Part shown: piece after piece, positions 45,190 to 54,024 of the stretch
Layout of the letters: every line of letters starts with the position of its first letter
Position numbering within the stretch: the first letter of the stretch is position 1
NCBI RefSeq assembly: GCF_009725985.1
Contig: NZ_RCNR01000004.1
Location: 62,001-126,000, forward strand
Reading direction: 5' to 3'
From: Zobellia amurskyensis
GTDB lineage: Bacteria > Bacteroidota > Bacteroidia > Flavobacteriales > Flavobacteriaceae
Length of the DNA: 64,000 nt
The notes under the pieces: generated by a model
What the model was told of the DNA's origin: nothing
The model's database searches: none
Seen by the model: the letters and a program-made list of their open reading frames with translations, nothing else
Made by a program: the position numbers and the translations under genes

Positions 45190-45371
45190 TTTTGAAGTTT
45201 GTTTCTATTAAGTCGTATAAATTGTGTTTTGGGGTGACAGATTTTTTGGTTTTTAACAAAAAAAATAAATATTCTCGCTTTATGAGTGTAATTGAATATA
45301 ATTGAATAGGTTTATCCTTAAATTGTTGAGATATTTTTTTAAATATTTAGGGGCTAAAATCAATAGGGATA

Positions 45372-45908
45372 ATGAAATTACAGCCATTGAATGTAGAGGG
45401 TTTAGAATTTTTTTTTAGAGAGCATTACGCTTATTTATGCTTGGTATCGTTAGCTATCGTTAAGGATTCAGATGTCTCTAAGGATATTGTACAAGATTTT
45501 TTTATATCCTATTGGGAGAGAAGAAATCGTGTTAATCTAACAGTTTCTTTTAAAGCGTATGCAGTAAGGGCTATTAAAAATTTAAGTCAGCAGCATCTGA
45601 GAAATATTACGAAGGAAGAATCTCTCATACAGGAACTATCCTATAGTAGAAATATTAATCAAGAACATACTGAAAAACCAAGCAATAGGCAGGTACTATA
45701 TGAATTGGTCAATAAATTGCCTGAAAGTAGAAGAAAAATTTTCATTTCTTATGTTGTCTATGGACAAAGTTATGCTGAAATAGCAGAAAATAATGGTGTT
45801 TCGGTGAATACTGTTAAAACACAAATGAAGCGTGCTTATCGTTTTCTAAGAACAGAAGCAAATCCAGATATTTTATATTTAGTTGTTTTAAAATTGCTTG
45901 AAAATTAG
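45372..45908 (+). CDS. ECF RNA polymerase sigma-70 factor (FecI-type)
   Basis: A 178-residue ECF sigma factor: region 2 (about 8-75) with DVSKDIVQDFFISYWERR, and region 4 (115-170) with KLPESRRKIFISYVVYGQSYAEIAE, VSVNTVKTQMKRAYRFLR. No extra domains. It is divergent from fecR with a 182-bp gap; in most Bacteroidota the sigma gene is collinear with fecR, so this inversion is a little unusual. Likely activates the fecR-susC-susD operon when the receptor is occupied. Confidence 0.93.
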   Translation: MKLQPLNVEGLEFFFREHYAYLCLVSLAIVKDSDVSKDIVQDFFISYWERRNRVNLTVSFKAYAVRAIKNLSQQHLRNITKEESLIQELSYSRNINQEHTEKPSNRQVLYELVNKLPESRRKIFISYVVYGQSYAEIAENNGVSVNTVKTQMKRAYRFLRTEANPDILYLVVLKLLEN

Positions 45909-46638
45909 GAATGATTTCTTGTAGGTGTATTCTTCTGTTTTAAATTGCAATATCTCAGGTGGAAGCTATGAAAGCGATATTTTTACACCTAGTCCTAATA
46001 TTTCTTCAAGTGCCAAATATAGACGGTCGATAGTGAACTCTAATAGTTGCATTTCAAAGCACACCTTACTCCTTAATTTCCCGTCGTTACAAATTATAGA
46101 GGGCAAATAAGATTTTTTGTGTTAACTCGCTAACTTATCTTCTACTTATCAAATTAGTAACCTGGTGTCACCTTAGTAGAACATAAATATTTCGTCACAA
46201 ACAATATTCCATATATGACGAGTTGATATAAATTACTATTTCAAATTATTAATTTGCATTTCACTTGATTGTTTATGGTAAAAGGTGATTTTTAATAGGG
46301 TTTATTGCGGTGCGGAATCATTCTAAAAATGTTTCATTAGAGTATTTAATATATGCCTTATAGTTACATTGGTAAATTTATTATGGTTGTTACTGGGGTG
46401 AGCATGGGTGAGATAATGGTTGTAGAAGGGGGTAATTACAGTTGTGTCTAGGGTAAGTATGATTGTGGTAGTGGTAGTAGACATGGAGTCAAATGGCTGT
46501 ATCCTTGGGATATAACGGTTGTACCACGGTTGTACCACGGTTGCACCACGGTTGTACCATGGTTGTACCATGGTTGTACCATGGTTGTATCCCCGGCATT
46601 ATATTTCTTGTGTGTTCTTCATTTTGAATTTCTCATTC
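45909..46638. other. Long intergenic region between sugar and restriction modules
   Basis: A 730-bp gap. It holds small opposing frames near 45925-46110 that I cannot support, then AT-rich sequence, then a G/T-rich stretch from about 46380 that ends in an 11-bp tandem repeat (46517-46590). Probably a junction where cargo modules were joined. Confidence 0.5.
46517..46590 (+). repeat. 11-bp tandem repeat, 6 full units plus part of a seventh
   Basis: The unit GGTTGTACCAC/T is repeated head to tail at 46517, 46528, 46539 (one T to C change), 46550, 46561 and 46572, with a broken seventh at 46583. The first three end in C, the next three in T. The 11-bp period is close to one DNA turn. It lies 49 bp past the stop of the YgjP-like gene. 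Confidence 0.92.
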
Positions 46639-47331
46639 TCATAGTTTCATCCCATACATTGCCGCATCCAATTCCTTCCAGTTGGGGGTATGCTTTGAAA
46701 GTTCTGCCCAAAACTCCTTAGAGTGACTCTTTATCTTGGTGTGTACCAGTTCGTGAACTAATAGGTAATCAATTAAGCTGTAAGGTAGTTTAACAGCATC
46801 AATGTTTATGATAATATCATTGGATGGGGTGCAGCTTCCCCAACGTTTTTCTAGTTTTCTAATCTTGAAATTACTATAATCCAATCCTGTTTCTTTAGCT
46901 AATTTTTTGATTCTTGGCTTTAGCTTTTCTTCTGCTTTTATTCTTAAAAAGGTTTCAAAGGCGGTCTTTAATTCTAATTGACTTTTTAAAGTTTTGGGAA
47001 AGGATACTCTGAATTTGGATTCTGTAAAATCAATTAGTATCTCTTCAAGGGAGTTGTTTTCGAAAAGTTCTACATAATATTTTCTTCCTAAGTACTGTAT
47101 TCTTGAGCCTGTTACAATATCATCATCTCCAATGGAACTTACCAAGTCCAATTTATCGAGTATCCATTTAGCCTTTTTAAGTATTAGTTTTTGAGCCTTC
47201 TCTTCAGAAATGGACTTACCTTTTAAAACTACACCTTCATCCTTATCAACAGTGATGTAGTGCGATTTAAGTTTCTCTTTTTCTTTAAAGGAATACTTAA
47301 TGGTTTTATGTCCGTATTGTACGTTAGGCAT
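46639..47331 (-). CDS. YgjP-like (DUF45) zinc metallopeptidase
   Basis: A 230-residue protein of the YgjP/SprT-like type: EKRWGSC (161-167) followed by the zinc helix HELVH (His193, Glu194, His197) and a downstream KEFW with a third ligand likely nearby. No signal peptide. It overlaps the end of hsdR by 8 bp, so it is the last gene of the restriction-modification operon. DUF45 genes are often found next to type I systems; the role is not settled, but proteolytic control of HsdR is an attractive guess. Confidence 0.88.
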   Translation of the reverse strand: MPNVQYGHKTIKYSFKEKEKLKSHYITVDKDEGVVLKGKSISEEKAQKLILKKAKWILDKLDLVSSIGDDDIVTGSRIQYLGRKYYVELFENNSLEEILIDFTESKFRVSFPKTLKSQLELKTAFETFLRIKAEEKLKPRIKKLAKETGLDYSNFKIRKLEKRWGSCTPSNDIIINIDAVKLPYSLIDYLLVHELVHTKIKSHSKEFWAELSKHTPNWKELDAAMYGMKL

Positions 47332-50300
47332 CCTTATTCTTAATTAAAACTTCCACCATTTCTTTTGCCTTCATTTTTGCATCTTCACGGTCTATTTTGG
47401 CTGTGGTCAAGTAGCGTCTTATCTTATTTTCAATATCTTTTTTAACTTGTCCTTTTCGTTGCCATCCAACAATATCTAATTCGCCTTTTATAAGATCAAA
47501 TATGGTCTTTGTAGCGTCTTCTGCATCTTCTCCGAACAAGACCTTCATAGAGTCGTAAACGGCTCTCTCACGCTCTGTAACAAAGCCTTTTTGTTCTCCT
47601 TCCTTTTGTTGGTCAATTATTTCATCCTGTATGTCCGTGTAGGCTTTTAGCAATTCTAATTGCGTGATGCGCTGTTCGGTTTTCATCTTCAACAGTTCAT
47701 CTAATCGCTGTGCCAAAGGTTTGTAGAAGTCAGGGTTCTTATCAATACCTACTTTTATAGTATGCTTTAAGTTATTTCGCATCTTCAACTCCTTGGTGGC
47801 TGGTGATGCGTTCATGATTTCTTCTTTAAACTTATCCTTGTCAATTATAGATATAGGTTCCGCTAGCAGGCTTTCAACTCCTTGCGCTTTTAGGTGTTCG
47901 TCTATCATAGATTGAAGCATCTTGCTCTCGTCTTTGGTAATTTTCAGCTCTTCATCCTCTGGATAGGCATTTCTGGCTCTTAACTTTATCTCATTAAAAA
48001 GTTTAAAATCTCCTTGATATTTTAATGCTTTGGTATTGGGGAGGACGATATTAATCGACTTATTGAAATCCTTTAGCAAGACCTTGAAATCATCACGCTT
48101 ATTGATTGGTTCAATGAACCGCACAGCGGCATCGATATAGTCCTCACGGTTATAGTTTCTGTCAATCTTCATTGGTTTAAAGAAATCTACCAGCTTGGTA
48201 TGGTTCATTTCCAATTTGGGAAACTCTTCATTGATGTTCTTTAAAATATCATCGGGTCTTATATCCCCTGAAAAGATTTCCAATGCCTGAATTAAATACG
48301 CTGTGATACCGTTATAATCTACTATGTAACCTGCATTCTTTCCTTTTCTGGAACGGTTGACCCTTGCAATGGCTTGTAGCAGGTTATGTTCCTTTAATGG
48401 CTTATCTAAATACAAACAGGAAGCAATAGGTGCATCCCAGCCTGTCAACAGCATATCCGATACTATTATAAAAGCGGTGTTATCATGCTTCTTTTTCCCT
48501 GATTTTTCCTTTTCTGCTGCGTCACCAAAGGGTAACTTAAAATCATTGGTAGCATTTTTAATATCTTCTGGCGGAACGACTAAAACTGGTCTTTTATCAT
48601 TTGGATTTTCCTTGTTCCACTCTAAAGTCTCATAGTACGTTTTTGCAATACTATCCGACTTTGGAGAACCCATACTAATCACCACCTTAGAATCAAAGTT
48701 GTGATAGCCTTCTGATTTTAGCGACTCTAGTACTTCTTGATATTTAATTGCTGCCTCTCTGCCACTACAGACTATCATGGCTTTATGACCATCTGGGAAA
48801 ATCTTATCCCTATAATGGTCAACCATATGTCTGCCTATGGCATCAATACGTTCTGCCGATAATTGGTATTTGCGTAAGGCTTCCCTTTTCAGTTTATCCT
48901 TTTTGTCTTCTGAAAGGTGACCAAAGGTTTCCTCAAACTCTTGGTCTAGTTCTTCTTTTTTAACATCTAACTTGGCTATTCCCTCGTCATACAATAATTC
49001 AACAGTTGCCCCATCAGCTACAGATTCCATTATGGTGTACACATCAATATATTTACCACCATAAAACTCGGCAAGGGTAGATTTATCTTCTTTGGAAATG
49101 GGTGTTCCCGTAAAGGCAACAAACTTAGCATTGGGTAAAACGGTACGCATAAAGGATGCTAAAAACCCATAATGGCTTCGGTGTGCTTCATCCACCAGAA
49201 TGTAAAGATTCTCCTTTTTGGATAGTTCTTCCAGTTCTATTTCTACTCGTTCAATCTCAACCCATTTACCCTTTTGAAGTTCTTTGGTAATCTTAGTGAG
49301 GGTTTTCTCATTTAAGTGCTTTTCAATCATCAGATTGCCACGCTCTTCCAACTCGGTTTGGTCGGTTGAGGTGGTTGCATCCTTATCCGTTTCTTGAAAC
49401 TTCTGCAAGGTAGTTGTGATGATTCCCCCGTAATCGTTGCGCAATAATTTATCCAAATGGACTACAGAAGAGGCTTGGTTCACATTCTTGAAACCCACAT
49501 TTTGAAAGGTAGTGGTAATCTGTCTGTCCAAGTCTTTGCGGTCTGTCATTATGAGTACCGTAGGGTTGTCAAAACCGTATTCGGGTGCTTGCAGTTTACG
49601 GGTTACATATGCCATCGTTAGGGACTTACCAGAACCTTGCGTATGCCAAACTACACCGCCTTCACCCCCTTGTAACCGTGCAATGGTTTTGTTGGTGGCT
49701 CTTAGTTGTTGGTATCTAGGCAGCTTTTTAACGGTACTGCCTTCTTCAAGTTCAAACAAAACAAAGTGCCGAATGATGTCCAACACCCTCTCTTTCTTGA
49801 AAAGTGCTATGATGAGTTTGTCTTGGTCTTTCTTGGCTTGGTTGATAATGTCTGTATCTTCCTTACTGGTCTTAAAGACAGAATAAAACTGCTGTGGAGA
49901 GTTAATTGCTCCATACCTACCACCAACATCCCAAATACCTGCACAGATTTGATTGTAGTGAAACAGTTTTTCCGAGTTTTCTTGGTAATACTTTAAATCG
50001 CTGTAGGCTTTGTCCCAAGCGTTTTGTGCCGTAGGCGACTTGCATTCAATTACACCAATAGGTAAGCCGTTGATGTATACTACCAAATCAGGTATGGAAT
50101 GTTGATACCTTCCATGATACTTCATCTGATTTACCACCAAAAAGTCATTATTCTCTGGATGTAGGTAGTCTATAAAGTGAACCACCTTAAATTCTTCAAC
50201 GCCATCTATGGTCTGCTTCACTGAAAATGTACCCCCTTTAATGAGTTCCCAGACCTTTTCATTGATTTCCATTAATGATGCCCCAGTAACGGTTGTTATC

Positions 50301-50503
50301 TCATTGTATGCTTTGTTGAGGTTGTTATCATTAATCCAAGTGTTGAGTCTTTTGATGGCAGCCAACAGCCTGTCTTTTAAGATAACCTCCGTGATGTCTG
50401 TACGTTCATCTTTTTGGCTAGCATCAAAGTACTGATACCCCATTTGCTGGAACAGCTTTATGGCGGGCAACTCGCTGTGTATGTATTCTGGCGATTGACT
50501 CAT
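47324..50503 (-). CDS. hsdR: Type I restriction endonuclease, R subunit
   Basis: A 1059-residue translocating nuclease. The N-terminal PD-(D/E)xK nuclease has Asp139, Glu153 and Lys155 (PDLVVYINGLPIGVIECKS). SF2 helicase motifs: motif I HTQGSGKS (287-294), motif II DEAH (438-441), motif III TGTPI (about 465). C-terminal helices contact HsdM. All key residues are intact, so restriction should be active. It is separated from hsdS by a decayed gene of about 320 bp. It cuts unmethylated foreign DNA after translocation and is expressed with hsdM and hsdS. Confidence 0.96.
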   Translation of the reverse strand: MSQSPEYIHSELPAIKLFQQMGYQYFDASQKDERTDITEVILKDRLLAAIKRLNTWINDNNLNKAYNEITTVTGASLMEINEKVWELIKGGTFSVKQTIDGVEEFKVVHFIDYLHPENNDFLVVNQMKYHGRYQHSIPDLVVYINGLPIGVIECKSPTAQNAWDKAYSDLKYYQENSEKLFHYNQICAGIWDVGGRYGAINSPQQFYSVFKTSKEDTDIINQAKKDQDKLIIALFKKERVLDIIRHFVLFELEEGSTVKKLPRYQQLRATNKTIARLQGGEGGVVWHTQGSGKSLTMAYVTRKLQAPEYGFDNPTVLIMTDRKDLDRQITTTFQNVGFKNVNQASSVVHLDKLLRNDYGGIITTTLQKFQETDKDATTSTDQTELEERGNLMIEKHLNEKTLTKITKELQKGKWVEIERVEIELEELSKKENLYILVDEAHRSHYGFLASFMRTVLPNAKFVAFTGTPISKEDKSTLAEFYGGKYIDVYTIMESVADGATVELLYDEGIAKLDVKKEELDQEFEETFGHLSEDKKDKLKREALRKYQLSAERIDAIGRHMVDHYRDKIFPDGHKAMIVCSGREAAIKYQEVLESLKSEGYHNFDSKVVISMGSPKSDSIAKTYYETLEWNKENPNDKRPVLVVPPEDIKNATNDFKLPFGDAAEKEKSGKKKHDNTAFIIVSDMLLTGWDAPIASCLYLDKPLKEHNLLQAIARVNRSRKGKNAGYIVDYNGITAYLIQALEIFSGDIRPDDILKNINEEFPKLEMNHTKLVDFFKPMKIDRNYNREDYIDAAVRFIEPINKRDDFKVLLKDFNKSINIVLPNTKALKYQGDFKLFNEIKLRARNAYPEDEELKITKDESKMLQSMIDEHLKAQGVESLLAEPISIIDKDKFKEEIMNASPATKELKMRNNLKHTIKVGIDKNPDFYKPLAQRLDELLKMKTEQRITQLELLKAYTDIQDEIIDQQKEGEQKGFVTERERAVYDSMKVLFGEDAEDATKTIFDLIKGELDIVGWQRKGQVKKDIENKIRRYLTTAKIDREDAKMKAKEMVEVLIKNKDA

Positions 50504-50546
50504 TTTATTGTTTTATCGGACACTTTATCGGACATTACTATGTTAT

Positions 50547-50865
50547 TTATTGTTTTTTGTCCGATAACTTATATTGCGTTCCTCGTTTTTCCCCTATTTT
50601 AAAAACTTTTCCTTCTTCTACTAACTTATCTATAGAACGTTTTAATTTTTTTTCATGAATCTCCAAGCCTACCCTTGTATGGATATCAGATCTAGCTGCT
50701 GGAGCATATATTTTTAAATTTTCTAAAATTAAGTGCTCTAAACGGTGTGGCTCAATCTTCTTTAAATCAGTTCTACCCTTAAAATCAACTTCTTTCATCC
50801 CAATCGGCAGTAACACCCGAAACAACCCGTAAAGACTTTTTATCAAAATGACTATTCTCTTCCAT
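50547..50865 (-). pseudogene. Remnant of an AlbA_2 (Schlafen-like) ATP-binding gene
   Basis: The first frame starts at ATG 50865 and reads MEENSHFDKKSLRVVSG, VTADWDERS, then TGA at 50785: this looks like the start of AlbA_2-domain proteins often found in type I RM operons. A second frame then gives a C-terminal winged helix (HRLEHLILENLKIYAPAARS, IHEKKLKRSIDKLVEEGKV) to the stop at 50547. The several hundred codons expected between them are gone, so the gene has lost its middle. The winged-helix part (99 codons from 50846) could still be translated. It lies 18 bp after hsdS. Confidence 0.65.
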
Positions 50866-50883
50866 AATTAATATGTTTTATAA

Positions 50884-52185
50884 CTACACTTTCACTCGAA
50901 CCTTACCCGTTAACAACTGCTGCATTAGGCCTTTTTTTAAATCTTGGTAGTTGATTTTCTTTTCTGATAAAACCTCTAGTTTTTCATCAAAACAGGAAAG
51001 AATTTTAGAAATATTACTCTGTTCTGTATTATTAGGTATCAAGAACTTGAATTTACGTAAATCGGTTAGCGATAAATTTTGTCTAGCAGAACCATTCTGA
51101 ACACCAAGTAGGCGGTTTATAGTGTCATTCCCTTGTAAGTAATGAAGAATAAACTCTGCAGATACTGATTCTTTAATTCTAAGAAGGCATATTGCCTGAT
51201 TAATATTTGCATATTCGTAATGACTGGCATATCTGCAACTTCTTCCAATTGATGCACCAACTATATTTATCAGTATATCACCATTTTTCAACTTACTTTT
51301 CTTTACTTTTTCATTAAATTCAATTGGTAAGAACTTAGGATTGCTTATATCCAACAATCCATCTCTTACGTTCTCTGAGGTAACAAATAATAATCCATCA
51401 TCCTGATAATCATATCCTTGCCATTTTGGTGATGCACCCTTAGTTATAAGTGTAGATATTTCTTCTCCTGACATGACCTCCCAACTCTTTGGAATCTTAC
51501 CCAAAGGAGAATCTTTAAACTCGGTATGCCCAATACCTTTGGTAAGCAAGCGTTGCATTAAACCTTTTTTAAGTTCTTGGGTTTCGGTAATTTGTTGGTC
51601 TATCACCTCAATTTTAGCATCTACCGTGCTTAGTATTTCTGCAATTTTTTGTTGTTCTTGGAGAGGGGGTAAGATAGCTGATAATCTTCTTAATTCTGTT
51701 TTGTTAATCTTTGGATGCCCACTACCAGCAATAATCTTATCTATTTGCCTTAATCCGATTGATGAACGTAAATAAGCATGTAAATACTCTGGAATAACAT
51801 GCTCATTGTTTGCCCGTATTACAATCATATTGGGTGCAACAGTAGCCTCCTTTTTAATTTTAGGCATCATCCATACTTCGCCAACATTCGCCCCTATATT
51901 GGCAAATAATATTTCTCTGCCAAATAGATTTGATTTTGACAGGAAAGTATAACTGTCTTTATCAACATATTTTTGCTCTCCATGACCTAAACCCTTTCTT
52001 AAATCAGTTAGCCTAACATAAATTGCATGATTTGGCTCGCTAAAAACATTTACGTTTTCCCTTAACGAAGCAAAACTTCCGGCTGCAACATAATCCGTTA
52101 CTTCATCGGTAAATTCTGATAGGCTTAAAACCTTCCATTCTTTAGGGATTTCTCCTATTGCTGTTTTTTTAAAGCCTTCTTTCAT
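50884..52185 (-). CDS. hsdS: Type I restriction-modification specificity subunit
   Basis: A 433-residue DNA-recognition subunit with two target recognition domains (about 15-180 and 230-400), each opening with a TAIGEIPKEWKV / SPLGKIPKSWEV type strand and closing with a conserved helix that contains LKKGLMQRLLT or LKKGLMQQLLT. The two halves recognise the two parts of a bipartite site. The ATG overlaps the hsdM stop by 4 bp. The internal duplication of the halves is normal for the family and allows recombination of specificities. Confidence 0.95.
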   Translation of the reverse strand: MKEGFKKTAIGEIPKEWKVLSLSEFTDEVTDYVAAGSFASLRENVNVFSEPNHAIYVRLTDLRKGLGHGEQKYVDKDSYTFLSKSNLFGREILFANIGANVGEVWMMPKIKKEATVAPNMIVIRANNEHVIPEYLHAYLRSSIGLRQIDKIIAGSGHPKINKTELRRLSAILPPLQEQQKIAEILSTVDAKIEVIDQQITETQELKKGLMQRLLTKGIGHTEFKDSPLGKIPKSWEVMSGEEISTLITKGASPKWQGYDYQDDGLLFVTSENVRDGLLDISNPKFLPIEFNEKVKKSKLKNGDILINIVGASIGRSCRYASHYEYANINQAICLLRIKESVSAEFILHYLQGNDTINRLLGVQNGSARQNLSLTDLRKFKFLIPNNTEQSNISKILSCFDEKLEVLSEKKINYQDLKKGLMQQLLTGKVRVKV

Positions 52186-53744
52186 ATACCCAATTCCTTT
52201 AAAAAACCTGCCAACTTCTTATCAATATCGGCTTCTTTTTCCTCTAATGCAGCTAATTTTTGATGAACGGCTTTAATATCCACTACGGGTTCAGGTTCGC
52301 TTGTATCAATAAAACGAGAAATGTTGAGGTTGTAATCGTTTTCGGCAATTTCTTTAACATCAACTATACGCATGTATTTATCTACATCCGCAGCACCATC
52401 GTAAGCCGTTACAATTTTGCTAACATGCTCTGGTAACAACTCATTCTGGTTCTTTCCATCCTTAAAATCGCTACTGGCATCAATGATAGTTACTTTGCGT
52501 TTTTGTGCTTCGGTTTTGTCTTTGTTGATTATCCAAATAGAAGCTGGTATACCAGTATTGTAAAACAAAGCACTTGGTAATCCTACAATACCTTCTACCA
52601 AATCAGCTTCCAACAAGGCTTTTCTAATTTTACCCTCTGTGCCGCTTCTAAATAACGTACCATGAGGCAATACTACACCAGCTTTACCATCTTGCTTTAA
52701 TACGGCAATCATATGCTGTAAGAAGGCTAAATCGGCATACCCTCTGGGAGGTATCCCGTATTGAAAACGTCCGTAAGGGTCGCTCACCACCTTATTATAA
52801 TTAGGTGATACTTTCTTTTCCTTTCCGTTCTTATCCAGCTTTACCTCAATAGAGTTTTCGGCTGGTGTCCACCACGCATCCTGTGAAAAAGGTGGGTTGG
52901 CAATTACCCTATCAAAAAGGGTCAATTCATTGTTGTCATTCTTGTGTTGAGGCGTGGTCAGGGTATCGCCTTTTCTAATATCCGCATCCATAAAGTTATG
53001 CAGCAGCATATTCAACTTACCAATTGCCCAAGTACCCAAATTCTTTTCTTGTCCAAATAGCGAAACATTAACGTTGTTGCCTACTTTACCATTTGGTTGC
53101 TGTGCAATGTATCTGGCAGATTCAATCAACATACCCCCAGAGCCACAGGTAGGGTCGTATACCTTTTGCTTGGGTTCTGGTTTAATGAGTTGTACAATTA
53201 ACTGTACCACACCTCTCGGGGTGTAAAATTCACCACCTTTCTTGCCTGCATCATCAGCAAACATCTTAATCAAATACTCATAGGCATCGCCTAAGAGGTC
53301 ATTAGATTCTAGGTGGTCATTGCGTAATGAATGTTGGTTAAAGTGCCTTAACAAACGCTGTAATAATTCATCGGATAGCTTCTCTTTATCTCCAAACTTG
53401 GTGGCGGTCATAACCCCCTCCAAAGAGGTGTTTTCTCGTTCTATAGCTGCAAAGGCTTTGTCCAATGCAATACCAATGTTCTCGGTATGTTTCTTTATAT
53501 TCTCCCAACGTGATTCTTCGGGCATCTGAAAATATGTTTCGTCTTCGGCATCTGCTCTGGAAACTCCCTCACGCTTCATGATATTTTCAACTTCTTCTTC
53601 AAAAACATCATTGGAACGTTTTAAGAAAAGTAAGCCGAAAATATAGTTTTTAAAATCTGAGGAATCAATACTTCCTCTTAATATATTGGCAGAATCCCAT
53701 AACCAAGATTCTAGGGTGGATAGGTTTAGTTTGTTTTGTGTCAT
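52182..53744 (-). CDS. hsdM: Type I restriction-modification methyltransferase subunit
   Basis: Adenine-N6 methyltransferase, 520 residues from the ATG at 53744. The frame continues upstream to 53915, but the extra 57 residues are low-quality and overlap the operator-like region; MTQNKLNLSTLESWLWDSA is a typical HsdM start. Motifs: N-terminal HsdM_N helices, SAM-binding DPTCGSGGML (197-206), catalytic NPPF (283-286). It modifies host DNA with HsdS and forms the restriction complex with HsdR. First gene of the operon. A TATCTTTA box (53796-53789) may be its -7 promoter element. Confidence 0.95.
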   Translation of the reverse strand: MTQNKLNLSTLESWLWDSANILRGSIDSSDFKNYIFGLLFLKRSNDVFEEEVENIMKREGVSRADAEDETYFQMPEESRWENIKKHTENIGIALDKAFAAIERENTSLEGVMTATKFGDKEKLSDELLQRLLRHFNQHSLRNDHLESNDLLGDAYEYLIKMFADDAGKKGGEFYTPRGVVQLIVQLIKPEPKQKVYDPTCGSGGMLIESARYIAQQPNGKVGNNVNVSLFGQEKNLGTWAIGKLNMLLHNFMDADIRKGDTLTTPQHKNDNNELTLFDRVIANPPFSQDAWWTPAENSIEVKLDKNGKEKKVSPNYNKVVSDPYGRFQYGIPPRGYADLAFLQHMIAVLKQDGKAGVVLPHGTLFRSGTEGKIRKALLEADLVEGIVGLPSALFYNTGIPASIWIINKDKTEAQKRKVTIIDASSDFKDGKNQNELLPEHVSKIVTAYDGAADVDKYMRIVDVKEIAENDYNLNISRFIDTSEPEPVVDIKAVHQKLAALEEKEADIDKKLAGFLKELGI

Positions 53745-53811
53745 TTTTAATAAGTGTGTGCTGTATACTTCAAAAGTAGTTAAAGCCTTAAAGATACCAA
53801 TTTGACATAAA

Positions 53812-53823
53812 GAACCATGGTTC
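53812..53823. promoter_or_regulatory. 12-bp palindrome upstream of hsdM
   Basis: GAACCATGGTTC is perfectly symmetric, 68 bp upstream of the hsdM ATG and just upstream of a TATCTTTA -7-like box. It could be an operator controlling the restriction operon. No matching regulator is identified. Confidence 0.3.
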
Positions 53824-53959
53824 AATAAGGGCTCAAATAAAAGAAAATGAAATGAAGTTTGGTTACACTTTTCCGTAAAGGAAGAGTTGTTTTGCTGTAG
53901 AAAATTTGACTGCAATAGATCGTTTTAATGAAATTATTGGAGTCTTAAGGGGAAAAACG

Positions 53960-53980
53960 ACTGTCACCTAAACTGTCACC
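53960..53980 (+). repeat. Right arm-site repeats (2 x ACTGTCACC)
   Basis: ACTGTCACC at 53960-53968 and 53972-53980, again at 12-bp spacing and in the same orientation as the three copies at 26289-26321. Located 45 bp from attR. Supports their role as recombinase arm sites and confirms this as the right end of the same element. Confidence 0.75.
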
Positions 53981-53989
53981 TTAAAAGTA

Positions 53990-54020
53990 AAAACCCCGTA
54001 AACAAAGGGCTTACGAGGTT
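53990..54020 (-). terminator. Island-borne terminator serving the tmRNA gene
   Basis: Read as minus-strand RNA, AAACCTCGTAA pairs with TTACGGGGTTT around a 9-nt loop (one U-G pair, a C/A mismatch on the other strand) and a T-run follows. It lies 7 bp past the tmRNA 3' end, replacing the original terminator left at 26121-26157. Confidence 0.8.
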
Positions 54021-54024
54021 TAAA

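Noticed and set aside
45925-46110. 61-codon rightward ORF after the sigma gene, and an opposing coding-like stretch on the minus strand
   Set aside because: Both strands look weakly coding and neither has a family match or support from context.
46323-46571. Leftward ORF encoding NRGATVVQPWYNR-like repeats
   Set aside because: Its repeats come from the 11-bp tandem DNA repeat read through shifting frames; not a real protein.
46517-46590. CRISPR-like array
   Set aside because: Units are 11 bp, directly adjacent, without spacers, and no cas genes are present.
53745-53915. 57-residue N-terminal extension of HsdM
   Set aside because: Atypical for the family, poor composition, and it would bury the promoter region; the ATG at 53744 gives a standard HsdM start.
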